Of a stretch of 64,000 bases of DNA, positions 8,893 to 17,587 are shown in pieces. The notes below the pieces were generated by a model, which did not search any database, was not told the origin of the DNA, and worked only from the letters and a program-made list of their open reading frames with translations. Source of the DNA: CBDCXE01 sp965223725 [NCBI: Nitrospinota bacterium] (GTDB lineage Bacteria > Nitrospinota_A > UBA7883); contig CBDCXE010000002.1 in the NCBI GenBank assembly GCA_965223725.1, forward strand, positions 1 to 64,000. Reading direction: 5' to 3'. Position numbers and translations under genes: made by a program. Within the stretch, counting starts at the first letter, position 1. Every line of letters begins with the position of its first letter.

Positions 8893-8917
8893 ATAGTATT
8901 CAGTGAACAAATACTAT
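8893..8917. promoter_or_regulatory. Palindrome upstream of XRE regulator (candidate operator)
   Basis: ATAGTATT (8893-8900) and AATACTAT (8910-8917) are perfect inverse half-sites separated by 9 nt, in the divergent region between the XRE gene and the broken SBBP gene. Spacing and AT-rich half-sites are usual for XRE repressors. Assignment to this regulator is inference from position. Confidence 0.5.
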
Positions 8918-8997
8918 TTATAAAGCGTATCCGTGCTTTCCAGAAGATTTCTGGGACAATTTAACCAGGTACGTATTTTTATATTAAGGTTAAATTC

Positions 8998-9469
8998 ATG
9001 AAAAGCAGATCGATAGTTTTTATCACAGCGCTTCCTGCGCTATTGGCATTAATCAGCGGTCTTCAGCCGGTTGTTGAGTCTGCCCTGGCCTCCTCGGCGC
9101 CCACGATCAGCAATGCCGGCTGCTGCGCAGCAGTGGATAACGCAGGCAACGTATGGATAGTGGAGCGGACCATATCCAGCCCTGCCGTCCACATGCCGGC
9201 GACCAATGATTCAACCAACAGATTTGATGGTCTGCTGGTGACAAAACTAAGCCCCCTTGGCGTCAGTCAGGCTGTTTTCCACACTGATTGATGGTATGGA
9301 TATAGACTGGACCGGCGGCCTGGTCATAGACAGCGCCGGCGCCGCCTGGATAACAGGGAAGGCTAGTAAAGGCCTGGCGCTGGATGATGGAAATGATATT
9401 TTCATCATCAGGATCAGCCCCGCAGGGTCCATTCTTTCCACCGTCAATATAGGGGCGCAACGAAGATGA
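8998..9469 (+). pseudogene. Broken SBBP-repeat exported protein
   Basis: The first frame (from ATG 8998) encodes a signal peptide (MKSRSIVFITALPALLALIS) and half an SBBP blade ending in LLVTKLSP. At a run of five C (9252-9256) the homology continues in the +1 frame as VRLFSTLIDGMDID...AGAAWITGK...IFIIRISPAGSILS, i.e. one surplus base. That frame stops at 9467-9469, although a further shift would extend it by NEDEIG before another stop, 12 bp from the selB end. Compared with the intact 993-aa homolog at 11986, only about one and a half of seven blades remain. This is a degraded copy, or in part an assembly error at the homopolymer. Confidence 0.75.
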
Positions 9470-9481
9470 AATCGGGCGCCC

Positions 9482-11392
9482 TTAACTCCTCGCCAGGATT
9501 CGTTTGTTATCAACCCGTTTGGTCAGGCCGGCGCTGTCGAAATATTCCAGTATGTCTATGGCCGCTTTCCGTCCGGCGCCGAGGATATCCCGATATCTCG
9601 CTGTCTCGATACTGCCGGTTTTTTCCAGCTCCGCCAATAGCTCCTGCCGGGCGTTTTCCAGCACGTCAGCATGCAAGGTATAGTCTGGCGCCAGGGTCAC
9701 AAGATCGCCTGCCTGCACCAGCATCCTGATCATTTTCATGCATTCACCCTTCGGTATCTCCAGCTTTTTATGCAGCTTGTCGGTTTTTGGTGGGCTCTTG
9801 ATCCCGGCGGATTTGTATGCGTTCAGTATCATAGCGCGCAACTTTTCATCTTCCCCGCCGAATTTCGCTTTCCGTCCGGGCAGTTTGATGGAGGAGCCTT
9901 GATACTCCAGCTTGCCGGAAGATATCGCCCGCCGTATCCAGTAACCGGCCAGTTTCTCGCCCGCGCCCGGCAAAGCGGCGGCGGCCAGCGCCGACTCTTC
10001 GATACCTTGCATGGCCGGGTTTTCCTTATGAAATTTGGTGACCGCCTCCAGTATGGATTTCTGGATCGCGGCGCCATTCTCTTTCATATATAAATATTCA
10101 CCGCCTTTCCACTCGAACGTCGCCACAGTGGACTTCAGCCGCTTCAGGGCCGATTTCATCGAGGAACCCGGCAGGTTGAACAGCTCCGTAATATAATCGA
10201 CCGGGCAACCCCACGGATGATCCCTAACGATGGCCAGGACGCCGCTGTCGGTCTCGTGCAAGGCGGACCATTTCTCATCCAGCGATTTCATCTTGCGTCG
10301 GCCGATCGGGGCGCCGCCCGGCTCCAGCACAACACCCCCCCCCAATGTATGGCGCGCCGAGGATGACCGCAAGACGAACCGGTCGCCGCGCATCAGCTGG
10401 AACGGCTCATCAAACCGGATCTGCGCCACCGATTTGTCACCCGGCGCCAGACTCTTCTCGCTCATCAGATACACCTTCGCTAACCGTTCGCTGGTGTGTA
10501 TATGGAGCAGGTAGGAGCGGTTGTGAACGATCTTCAGTGGCGATGAAGTATGGCACACAACTTCGGCGGTGAACTGTTTGTGCGCCGCCGCTATGGATGG
10601 ATGGCAAACGACCATGCCCCGCTGCAGATTTTCCTTGGCGACCCCGGTGATGTTCAGCGCCGCCCGGGTGCCCGCTTCGGCAGAGTCAAGCGTAGCGCCG
10701 TGGCTCTGTATCCTCCGGATGCGCGCTTCACGATCGCCCGGCGCCACCATGACATGCTCATCCGGCTTCACACTGCCGCTGAACACTGTTCCGGTGACGA
10801 CGACACCATGCCCCTTCACCGTGAATACCCGGTCAATCGGCATCCGGAAAAACCCGGCTTCGCGACGGGCCTGGGTGGCTATCGATAACTGTTCCAGCTC
10901 CGCCCGGAGTTCGTCGATACCGGCGCCGGTGACACTGGAACATACCATTATCTTCGAGCCTGACAGGCATGAGCTCTCGATAAGCTCCGCCACTTCCATC
11001 TGCGCCAGCTCCATCGTCTCTTCATCCACCAGGTCCGCTTTGGTGAGCGCCACCACCCCCCGGGTCACACCCAACAGTTCCAGTATCGCCAGATGCTCCA
11101 CCGTCTGCGGCATTACCGAGTCATCCGCCGCGATCACCATAAGCGCCAGATCGATCCCCGCGGCGCCGGCCAGCATGTTGTGGACGAACCGCTGATGCCC
11201 CGGCACATCAACCAGCCCAACGACTTTGCCATCGGAAAGCTCCAGCCGCGCATAACCCAAGTCTATGGTGATGCCGCGCTCTTTCTCCTCGATAAAGCGG
11301 TCGCAGTCGGTCCCGGTTAAGGCTTTGACCAGGCTGGTCTTACCATGATCGATATGTCCGGCGGTGCCGATGATGCACTGAAGTGGTTTCAT
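9482..11392 (-). CDS. selB: Selenocysteine-specific elongation factor SelB
   Basis: GTPase that delivers selenocysteyl-tRNA to UGA codons marked by SECIS elements. At 636 residues it has full length: GTPase domain with G1 [10 protein letters not shown], switch region [12 protein letters not shown]3 DVPGH and G4 TKAD; EF-Tu-like domains 2 and 3; then C-terminal winged-helix repeats that bind SECIS RNA. It implies that the organism makes selenoproteins. selA, selD and tRNA-Sec are not in the window. No gene in the window shows a credible in-frame UGA selenocysteine. Confidence 0.95.
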   Translation of the reverse strand: MKPLQCIIGTAGHIDHGKTSLVKALTGTDCDRFIEEKERGITIDLGYARLELSDGKVVGLVDVPGHQRFVHNMLAGAAGIDLALMVIAADDSVMPQTVEHLAILELLGVTRGVVALTKADLVDEETMELAQMEVAELIESSCLSGSKIMVCSSVTGAGIDELRAELEQLSIATQARREAGFFRMPIDRVFTVKGHGVVVTGTVFSGSVKPDEHVMVAPGDREARIRRIQSHGATLDSAEAGTRAALNITGVAKENLQRGMVVCHPSIAAAHKQFTAEVVCHTSSPLKIVHNRSYLLHIHTSERLAKVYLMSEKSLAPGDKSVAQIRFDEPFQLMRGDRFVLRSSSARHTLGGGVVLEPGGAPIGRRKMKSLDEKWSALHETDSGVLAIVRDHPWGCPVDYITELFNLPGSSMKSALKRLKSTVATFEWKGGEYLYMKENGAAIQKSILEAVTKFHKENPAMQGIEESALAAAALPGAGEKLAGYWIRRAISSGKLEYQGSSIKLPGRKAKFGGEDEKLRAMILNAYKSAGIKSPPKTDKLHKKLEIPKGECMKMIRMLVQAGDLVTLAPDYTLHADVLENARQELLAELEKTGSIETARYRDILGAGRKAAIDILEYFDSAGLTKRVDNKRILARS

Positions 11393-11838
11393 GGCGCTGG
11401 GTGTTGTTGGCGCTTTAACATCACATTTCGTCCGAAGGCGTTTTGTGAATATTGAAAAGGTCTCATAATGCAGGTATATACCAAAACAACGATATATATC
11501 AACCTGACACTTCTGTTTTGGAATATTTAGTTAGGGCCAGAAAAAAACAAGCGTACGCCCTGTGCAGGATAGCGTTGATATAAAAGTCAACCTCTCACAT
11601 GGGAGGGAGACGGTTAATGATGCTACATCCTGAATCTAGAACAAGACCAGTTTGTAAATATCGGTAACCTGATTTCAAAAACATGTAAAACAAGGTCAAC
11701 AATTGTCACGCTATCGTGCTGACAGGGCAAATGCTTTACGCTTCACCTACCATTTATATTGCATATTTAATACCCAAATTATTTACCTGATAATCAATAA
11801 GTTACGAATGGCAATGTTTTGTAGTAAGTGATTATGTA

Positions 11839-11852
11839 TTGATCCAAATCAA
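11839..11852. promoter_or_regulatory. Perfect FNR/DNR-type binding site
   Basis: TTGATCCAAATCAA matches the consensus TTGAT-N4-ATCAA without mismatch. Its centre lies about 92 bp upstream of the start predicted from the promoter at 11904-11931, a helical phase used by class I CRP/FNR activators. It suggests oxygen or nitrogen-oxide control of the 993-aa exported protein. Confidence 0.6.
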
Positions 11853-11903
11853 ATTTTTGTCCTATATCAGGACATGTCATTCATATGGCCAGGAGATATT
11901 GTC

Positions 11904-11931
11904 TTGACAGCTCGAGTGAATAAGCAATAAT
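11904..11931 (+). promoter_or_regulatory. Sigma-70 promoter of the SBBP/FG-GAP gene
   Basis: TTGACA (11904-11909), 16-nt spacer, AATAAT (11926-11931). Predicted transcription start near 11938, leaving a leader of about 48 nt before the ATG at 11986, with GGGAG as ribosome site. Confidence 0.6.
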
Positions 11932-11985
11932 ACGATCTAGGGGACTATATAATTGCTGGGCAACTGCCTTTAGGGAGACATTGGG

Positions 11986-14967
11986 ATGGTCAAGCGTTAT
12001 CACATCAGATTGCATTCTTCGTTCATATTCACTCATTCTGTGGTTCTGCTGGCATTAATGGCGCTATGCCTTGTGGCGGCGCCTTCCTATGCCACAACTG
12101 CGGAATCGACCAAGGCTATGGTGTCGCGGTCGATGATGAAAACGCCGATGCTGTTCGAGCGGAACATAGGTCAGGCGCATGAAGATATCGATTTCATTTC
12201 CCGCGGATTCGGGTATAGCGTCGGGTTGACTGAGGGGGGAGTTGCGTCCATACGGCTGAACAAGGCTGGCAAGGGTGGGTTTTTGCGGATCAAACCGATG
12301 GGGACCGGTACGTCTACAGCGAAGGGCGCCGATAAACATCCGGCGAAGTTCAACTATTACAGAGGTAACGACAAAAGCAAATGGGTGACCGGGGCGGAGT
12401 CGTATCGGAAGGTGAGATACAGCGAGATCTATCCTGGAGTTGATCTGGTTTACTACGGCAATCAGAAGCGGTTGGAGTACGATTTTGTGGTGTCGCCTGG
12501 TGTTGATCCGGAAGTAATTGGTTTGTCGTTTGAAGGCTCTGAGGGTGTGTCTATAGATGAGGAGGGCAACCTTCTGCTCGGTTTTGATGATGGTGAGGTT
12601 GTGTTCCGCGCGCCGGTGTCGTATCAGGAGAAGGGTGGCAAGCGGGTTGAGGTAGAGAGCGCATATGTAGTTGATAAGGACAAAAGAGTCTCCTTCTCGA
12701 TAGGCGCTTATGACAAAGCGGCGCCATTGATCATCGACCCGATACTTACCTTCTCCACACTGATCGGGGGGGTAAATGGTGACTTTGGCAGCGATATAGC
12801 AATAGACAACAATGGCGCTATATGGATAACCGGAAGAACCTTGTCTGGCAACTACCCTGTCACTAACGGATTTGCTTATGTTAACGGTGATGATGTGATC
12901 ATTACAAAACTTAGTCCTGCAGGCGCTCTGTTATTCTCTACTATCATGGGCGGAGAAGATGATGATAATGGAAACGGTATCGCAATAGACGGAGGGGGTA
13001 ACGCCTGGGTAACAGGGCAAACTATATCTGCTAACTTTCCTGTGACTAACTTTACCACGAACAATGGCGGGTTTGATGTTTTCGTCACCAGGCTCAGCTC
13101 CACCGGCGCCTTGCTATTCTCCACTTATATTGGCGGGCACAGCAGTGACCAGGGTAAGGATATCGTGGTAGATAGCGCAGGCAACGCCTGGGTAACGGGG
13201 AAAACTAATGAAGATTTAGTCCTGCCTGTTAAGAATTATCCTGTGACCAATGGCTTCCCTCATAGTGGCGGTGAAGATGTGTTCGTCACGAAGTTGAGCC
13301 CCGTCGGCGCCATGCTATTCTCCACCCTTATTGGGGCTGGCAGTTTTGATACCAGCAACAGCATAGCAGCCGACCTTGCGGGTAATATATGGATAACAGG
13401 CATTACTACAGATTCTGTTCCTGACTGGCCAGTCACTGATGGATCCACGTATAGTGGCCCCAGTGATATGTTCCTGACAAAGCTTAGCCCGGCGGGGGCC
13501 ATAATTTTCTCCACCCTGCTTGGTGGGTTGAACAGTGACAGCGGTCAAGGGTTGGCGGTAGATGGAGCTGGCGCCATATGGATAACGGGCGATACCCAGG
13601 GCCCGGATTTTCCGGTGACCGATGGCTCCACCCATAATGGCGCCGATGATATATTCGTCACCAGATTCAGCGCCGCCGGAACGATGCTCTTCTCTACCAT
13701 GATTGGCAGCGGAAGTGGGGATGAAAGCAAAAGCATCGTGGTCGACGGAGCGGGAAACGCATGGATAACAGGACGGGCATCTGAAGATGTTACTATTCCC
13801 ATCGTAAACTATCCGGTGACCGACGGCTCCGCACATAATGGCAGTTTCGATGTATTCGTAACAAAGTTAAGCTCCGCCGGGGCGATGTTATTCTCTACGC
13901 TCCTTGGCGCCAGTGGCAATGATATTGGTTATGGCATAGCATCCGATTATGCGGGCAATGTTTGGATAACGGGAAAGACAGATGACGTGGCCATAGACTT
14001 TCCGGTGACCGATGGCTCCACACATAACGGTAATTCCGATTTGTTCATGACCAAGTTCTCCAAACCACGCTATTCCGATTTCAACAACGATGGCAGGTCT
14101 GACATCCTGAGAAGATACACGCCCGATCGCCGGACTCTGGTCTGGACCATGTTTGGCAGTAAAGTCGCGCTTGCGCAATGGACCTCGATGTTTTTCAACG
14201 CTAATTGGACAATCGTGGGTAAAGGTGACTTTAACAAAGATGGCAAGGCTGATATTCTGTGGCGCTACAAGCCAGACGGCCGCACCTTGATCTGGTTTAT
14301 GTCGGGCAAAACCGTCCTGGGCGCTCAATGGACCACAATGTTCTTTAATATAAACTGGGAAATCGCTGACATCGGAGACTTTAACCGTGATGGCAGGTCG
14401 GACATACTATGGCGTTACAAACCTGACGGCCGGACGCTGGTCTGGACAATGTTTGGCAGCACCGTTGCCCTTTCACAATGGACCTCACAGTTCTTCAATA
14501 TAAATTGGGAAATTGCCGGGGTTGGCGATTTCAACGGTGATGGCAGGGCGGATATTTTTTGGCGCTACAAACCTGACGGTCGAACATTAGTCTGGACAAT
14601 GAACAGAAACATGGTCTCCGCCAGTCAGTGGACTTCATTATTCTATAATACTAACTGGGCGGTCAATAATATTGGCGACTTTAACAACGATAGCAAGCTG
14701 GATATTCTTTGGCGCTACAAGCCGGATGGGCGTACGGTGATCTGGTTCATGTCGGGTAATGTGGCGCTGGGCGCGCTATGGACATCGAAGTTTTTACCTA
14801 ACAGCTGGAAAGTTGAGCAGTTGGGTGATTTCAACAGCGATGGCCGGACGGATGTATTATGGCGATATATCGATGGCCGCACCCTGGTCCGGTTTATGTC
14901 TGGTAGCACAGTAATCGCCAGTCAGTGGACATCGAAGCAGTACAACACCAACTGGACGGTGGAATAG
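11986..14967 (+). CDS. Large exported SBBP-repeat / FG-GAP (VCBS-like) repeat protein
   Basis: 993 residues. A long signal sequence (hydrophobic core SVVLLALMALCLVAAPSYA) is followed by an N-terminal domain of about 220 residues (FERNIGQAHEDIDFISRGFGY, RKVRYSEIYPGVDLVYYGN) commonly found before SBBP propellers. Seven SBBP blades follow, each FSTLIGG...AIWITG...DVFVTKLSPAG. From residue 696, six 45-50-residue modules carry the calcium-binding pattern DFNxDGRxDILWRYKPDGRTLVW. No anchor or sorting signal is visible at the C terminus. It is probably a secreted or surface beta-propeller protein; the ligand is unknown. The broken gene at 8998 is a relative. Confidence 0.85.
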   Translation: MVKRYHIRLHSSFIFTHSVVLLALMALCLVAAPSYATTAESTKAMVSRSMMKTPMLFERNIGQAHEDIDFISRGFGYSVGLTEGGVASIRLNKAGKGGFLRIKPMGTGTSTAKGADKHPAKFNYYRGNDKSKWVTGAESYRKVRYSEIYPGVDLVYYGNQKRLEYDFVVSPGVDPEVIGLSFEGSEGVSIDEEGNLLLGFDDGEVVFRAPVSYQEKGGKRVEVESAYVVDKDKRVSFSIGAYDKAAPLIIDPILTFSTLIGGVNGDFGSDIAIDNNGAIWITGRTLSGNYPVTNGFAYVNGDDVIITKLSPAGALLFSTIMGGEDDDNGNGIAIDGGGNAWVTGQTISANFPVTNFTTNNGGFDVFVTRLSSTGALLFSTYIGGHSSDQGKDIVVDSAGNAWVTGKTNEDLVLPVKNYPVTNGFPHSGGEDVFVTKLSPVGAMLFSTLIGAGSFDTSNSIAADLAGNIWITGITTDSVPDWPVTDGSTYSGPSDMFLTKLSPAGAIIFSTLLGGLNSDSGQGLAVDGAGAIWITGDTQGPDFPVTDGSTHNGADDIFVTRFSAAGTMLFSTMIGSGSGDESKSIVVDGAGNAWITGRASEDVTIPIVNYPVTDGSAHNGSFDVFVTKLSSAGAMLFSTLLGASGNDIGYGIASDYAGNVWITGKTDDVAIDFPVTDGSTHNGNSDLFMTKFSKPRYSDFNNDGRSDILRRYTPDRRTLVWTMFGSKVALAQWTSMFFNANWTIVGKGDFNKDGKADILWRYKPDGRTLIWFMSGKTVLGAQWTTMFFNINWEIADIGDFNRDGRSDILWRYKPDGRTLVWTMFGSTVALSQWTSQFFNINWEIAGVGDFNGDGRADIFWRYKPDGRTLVWTMNRNMVSASQWTSLFYNTNWAVNNIGDFNNDSKLDILWRYKPDGRTVIWFMSGNVALGALWTSKFLPNSWKVEQLGDFNSDGRTDVLWRYIDGRTLVRFMSGSTVIASQWTSKQYNTNWTVE
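12751..14070 (+). repeat. Seven SBBP beta-propeller repeats (coding)
   Basis: Seven consecutive units of about 180-200 bp encode blades beginning FSTLIGG or a variant and ending KLSPAGAML. Units 3 and 6 share an insertion (LPVKNYPVTN / IPIVNYPVTD) absent from the others, suggesting block duplication of three units. Confidence 0.8.
14071..14964 (+). repeat. Six FG-GAP/VCBS-like coding repeats
   Basis: Six units of about 150 bp, each encoding D-F-N-x-D-G-x-x-D-I-L-W-R-Y and a Trp-rich tail. Units alternate between TLVWTMFGS and TLIWFMSGK forms, as expected from duplication of a two-unit block. Acidic DxNxDG loops are expected calcium ligands. Confidence 0.8.
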
Positions 14968-15092
14968 CGCTATCAATCCCTGTGTAAGGTCTTTCGCGCA
15001 TTTATCGGTTATAGTTACTTATAAGTCAAATTATACAATAAATTACTATTTTGCGCTTGATTTTCGTTTTATTTTTGTTTATCATCATAATA

Positions 15093-15114
15093 ACGAATAT
15101 TATACGAATATTTA
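15093..15114. promoter_or_regulatory. Tandem 11-bp repeat in front of dinB
   Basis: ACGAATATTAT (15093-15103) is followed at once by ACGAATATTTA (15104-15114), ending 3 bp before the dinB ATG. One helical turn per repeat is typical for cooperative regulator binding. It does not match the enterobacterial or Gram-positive LexA boxes. No Shine-Dalgarno sequence is visible before the ATG. Confidence 0.35.
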
Positions 15115-15117
15115 ATT

Positions 15118-16335
15118 ATGAGTAGTGTAGAAAACAGAATTATTTTCCATGTCGATATGGACGCGTTTTTTGTATCGGTAGAGGAGGCGCTCAACCCAAA
15201 GCTGCGCGGCAAGCCGGTGGTGGTCGGCGGTTCGCCCGACGGCCGGGGTGTGGTCAGCTCCGCCTCCTACAAGGCTCGCGAGTATGGTATCCGATCCGCC
15301 ATGCCGATATCGAAGGCGAAACGGCTCTGCCCCCGCGCGATTTTCCTGCGCGGCTCTATGCATATGTATTCGGAATATTCCCGGCGGGTGATGGAGATAC
15401 TGGGGCGGTACACCCCCGACGTGGAGAAGGTCAGCGTGGATGAAGCGTATATGGACCTGACCCATTGCAGAAAGATGCATAAGCAGGACCCGGTCACCCT
15501 GGCCCAGAATATCCATCACGCCATCCGGGAAGAGACCGGCCTGCCCGCTTCCATTGGTATCGGCTCCACCCGGCTAATCGCAAAAATCGCCGCCAACGCC
15601 GCCAAACCGGACGGCATTATGATGATCCGGCCCGGTTACGAGGCCAGCTTTCTGGCGCCGCTGCCCATCGGCAAGATGCCAGGCGTGGGGCCATCCACCG
15701 AGAAGGTGTATAAAAGCATGGGTGTGGAGCAGATCGGCGACCTGGCCCGCCTCGACCCGACGCTGCTGAAGCGGGTCTTCGGCAAGTATGGCCCGGTGAT
15801 GGCCCGCCGCGCCCGGGGTGAAGACCGGCGGGAGGTGACAGCGTCCGACGCCGGGGATGGGACATTCGGACAGCGCGGCAACGAGAAAAGCATCAGCCGG
15901 GAGGTGACCTACTCCGAGGATACGCAGGATGTGGAAAAGATAAAGGCGACCCTTTCGTATATGTCGGAGAATGTGGGCAAGCGGGTCCGCGCGGCGGGGC
16001 TTCTGTTCCGCACCGTCACGCTGAAGCTGCGCTATTCAGATTTTGCCACCTACACCAGGTCGCGCACCCTGCCGGTGGATTCCGAAGATAGTAATGATAT
16101 TTACAATATCGCCTGCGATCTGCTGGACAACCTGCTTGCCCACCGCAGGGGTGTGCGGCTGGTCGGGGTCGGCGTGGCCACCCATGGGGCCGACGCGCAG
16201 CTGGACCTGTTCGGAAGGACGGAACATCGCTCGCCCAGGCTCCATCGCGAGATGGACCGGGTGCGTGGCCGGTTCGGGTTCGATTCGGTTCTGCTGGCCC
16301 GCTCCTGCCTGCACGGGTCGCGGCGCTATAATTGA
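15118..16335 (+). CDS. dinB: DNA polymerase IV
   Basis: Y-family translesion polymerase, 405 residues against a usual 350-420. The catalytic motifs are present: VDMDAFFVSVEEALNP, the fingers segment YKAREYGIRSAMP, and SVDEAYMDLT with the DE pair. They are followed by a helix-hairpin-helix thumb (GKMPGVGPSTEKVYKSMGVEQIGDLA) and the little-finger domain. The C terminus ends without a canonical beta-clamp pentapeptide, although QLDLFG at about residue 361 fits the clamp-binding pattern. AT-rich upstream DNA holds a tandem repeat that may be an SOS-type operator. Convergent with accA. Confidence 0.93.
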   Translation: MSSVENRIIFHVDMDAFFVSVEEALNPKLRGKPVVVGGSPDGRGVVSSASYKAREYGIRSAMPISKAKRLCPRAIFLRGSMHMYSEYSRRVMEILGRYTPDVEKVSVDEAYMDLTHCRKMHKQDPVTLAQNIHHAIREETGLPASIGIGSTRLIAKIAANAAKPDGIMMIRPGYEASFLAPLPIGKMPGVGPSTEKVYKSMGVEQIGDLARLDPTLLKRVFGKYGPVMARRARGEDRREVTASDAGDGTFGQRGNEKSISREVTYSEDTQDVEKIKATLSYMSENVGKRVRAAGLLFRTVTLKLRYSDFATYTRSRTLPVDSEDSNDIYNIACDLLDNLLAHRRGVRLVGVGVATHGADAQLDLFGRTEHRSPRLHREMDRVRGRFGFDSVLLARSCLHGSRRYN

Positions 16336-16371
16336 CAGGGGGTTATGATGCGGAGGTTTGGCTATGGATGA

Positions 16372-17325
16372 TCAGACGAAGGCGCCCATTTTCCGGAATT
16401 TTTCCCGGCGATGGTTTTTCAGTTCATCGGGCGCCATGGCGCCCAGCTCCTTCAGGTTCCGACGCAGCGCCCGGCGCAATATCGACGCGGCCGCGGAGTG
16501 GTTTCTATGAGCGCCGCCGGATGGCTCCTTTACTATTTCGTCGATCAGGCCAAGTTTCAGCAGATCCTTGGGGGTCAGGCGCAGAGCCTCCGCCGCCTCC
16601 TCCACCTTTTCCCGGTCGCTCCACAATATGGCCGCGCAACCCTCCGGGCTGATCACCGAATAGACCGAGTTCTCCAGCATCAGCATCCGGTTGCCCACAC
16701 CCAGCGCCAACGCGCCACCGGAGCCGCCTTCGCCTATGACGGCGCAGATGATCGGAACCTTGAACGATGACATCAGCATCAGGTTACGCGCAATCGCTTC
16801 CGACTGGCCGCGCTCCTCCGCGCCGATGCCTGGGTATGCGCCGGGGGTGTCGAGCAGTGTGACGATCGGGCGGTTGAACTTGTCCGCCAGTTTCATCAGG
16901 CGCAGCGCCTTGCGGTAGCCCTCCGGATGGGCCATGCCGAAGTTGCGGTATATGTTTTCCCGGACGTCGCGCCCTTTCTGCTGGCCGATGATCATCACTA
17001 CTATACCATCCAGCTTGGCGAAGCCGCCGACGATGGAGACGCCGTCGCCGAACGCCCTGTCCCCGTGCAGCTCGATAAAGTCGGTGGTGATGCTGTTGAT
17101 ATAGTCGAGGGCGTAGGGCCGATGGGGGTGGCGGGCCAGGCGTGTCCTCTGCCACGGTGTCAGCTTCTGAAAAGTGTCCCGGCGCAGGCGCTTCACCTTG
17201 TGGCCCAGCTTTTTCGTCTCGGCGGTTACATCAATTCCATCCTTTTTGGAGAGCTCTTTTAGCTCCTCAATTTTTTTTTCCAGATCGATTATTGGGTCTT
17301 CAAAGTCTAAAAAGTTATTCGCCAT
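16372..17325 (-). CDS. accA: Acetyl-CoA carboxylase carboxyltransferase subunit alpha
   Basis: Alpha half of the carboxyltransferase that makes malonyl-CoA for fatty-acid synthesis. 317 residues, normal length. Visible are the N-terminal coiled segment (DLEKKIEELKELSKKDGIDV), LTPWQRTRLARHPHRPYALDYI, GDRAFGDGVSIVGG, the TPGAYPGIGAEERGQ loop and IGEGGSGGALALGVGN oxyanion-hole region. accD is not adjacent. Transcribed divergently from the TetR gene. Confidence 0.96.
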   Translation of the reverse strand: MANNFLDFEDPIIDLEKKIEELKELSKKDGIDVTAETKKLGHKVKRLRRDTFQKLTPWQRTRLARHPHRPYALDYINSITTDFIELHGDRAFGDGVSIVGGFAKLDGIVVMIIGQQKGRDVRENIYRNFGMAHPEGYRKALRLMKLADKFNRPIVTLLDTPGAYPGIGAEERGQSEAIARNLMLMSSFKVPIICAVIGEGGSGGALALGVGNRMLMLENSVYSVISPEGCAAILWSDREKVEEAAEALRLTPKDLLKLGLIDEIVKEPSGGAHRNHSAAASILRRALRRNLKELGAMAPDELKNHRREKFRKMGAFV

Positions 17326-17506
17326 CTTCCTGAATTCTGATTAATGTTTTGGCAGTATAGCAGATAACAGCGCAAAAAGGTATCGCGCCGCCGCTGTTTC
17401 GCGCAATGTTATCAAGCATTTGAAATGTCGACCGAAACAGGCGTCATTTTGGTCTGCGGCGGCAGGCCCCAGGTGGCGGTTGCATGCTCAACAACCTGTT
17501 TTATTC

Positions 17507-17551
17507 TTGATCGATCGATCCAGAACGGTGTATAGTGGATCAATCGGTCAA
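17507..17551. promoter_or_regulatory. Operator/promoter of the TetR-hydrolase operon
   Basis: TTGATCGATCGATCC (17507-17521) and GGATCAATCGGTCAA (17537-17551) form an inverted repeat with 13 of 15 matching positions and a 15-nt centre. The centre contains TATAGT (17531-17536), a good -10, with TTGATC of the left arm as -35 at 18-nt spacing. A repressor bound here would cover the promoter of its own gene, the usual TetR autoregulation. Confidence 0.65.
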
Positions 17552-17587
17552 ATAACCTGTGGCAGTAACAACCAGGAGAGGATAACC

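Larger units (their letters stand above)
11393..11985. other. 593-bp divergent intergenic region
   Basis: Between selB (minus) and the large SBBP/FG-GAP gene (plus). The 3' half holds a perfect FNR/CRP-family box (11839-11852), a small inverted repeat TGTCCT / AGGACA (11858-11874) and a good sigma-70 promoter (11904-11931). The 5' half shows no open frame of note. I checked for tRNA-Sec, expected near selB in some genomes, and found no acceptor stem or T-loop. Confidence 0.6.

Noticed and set aside
9289-9291. In-frame TGA in the SBBP remnant as a selenocysteine codon, given selB nearby
   Set aside because: Homology continues in another frame from the C5 run upstream of the TGA, so the stop results from a frameshift; SBBP proteins have no redox site there.
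11393-11985. tRNA-Sec next to selB
   Set aside because: No 8-bp acceptor stem, T-loop GGTTCGA-type sequence or UCA anticodon arm could be found in the gap.
17420-17587. N-terminal extension of the TetR protein from ATG 17420
   Set aside because: It would translate through the operator and promoter; TTG 17588 has a proper ribosome site and gives normal TetR length.
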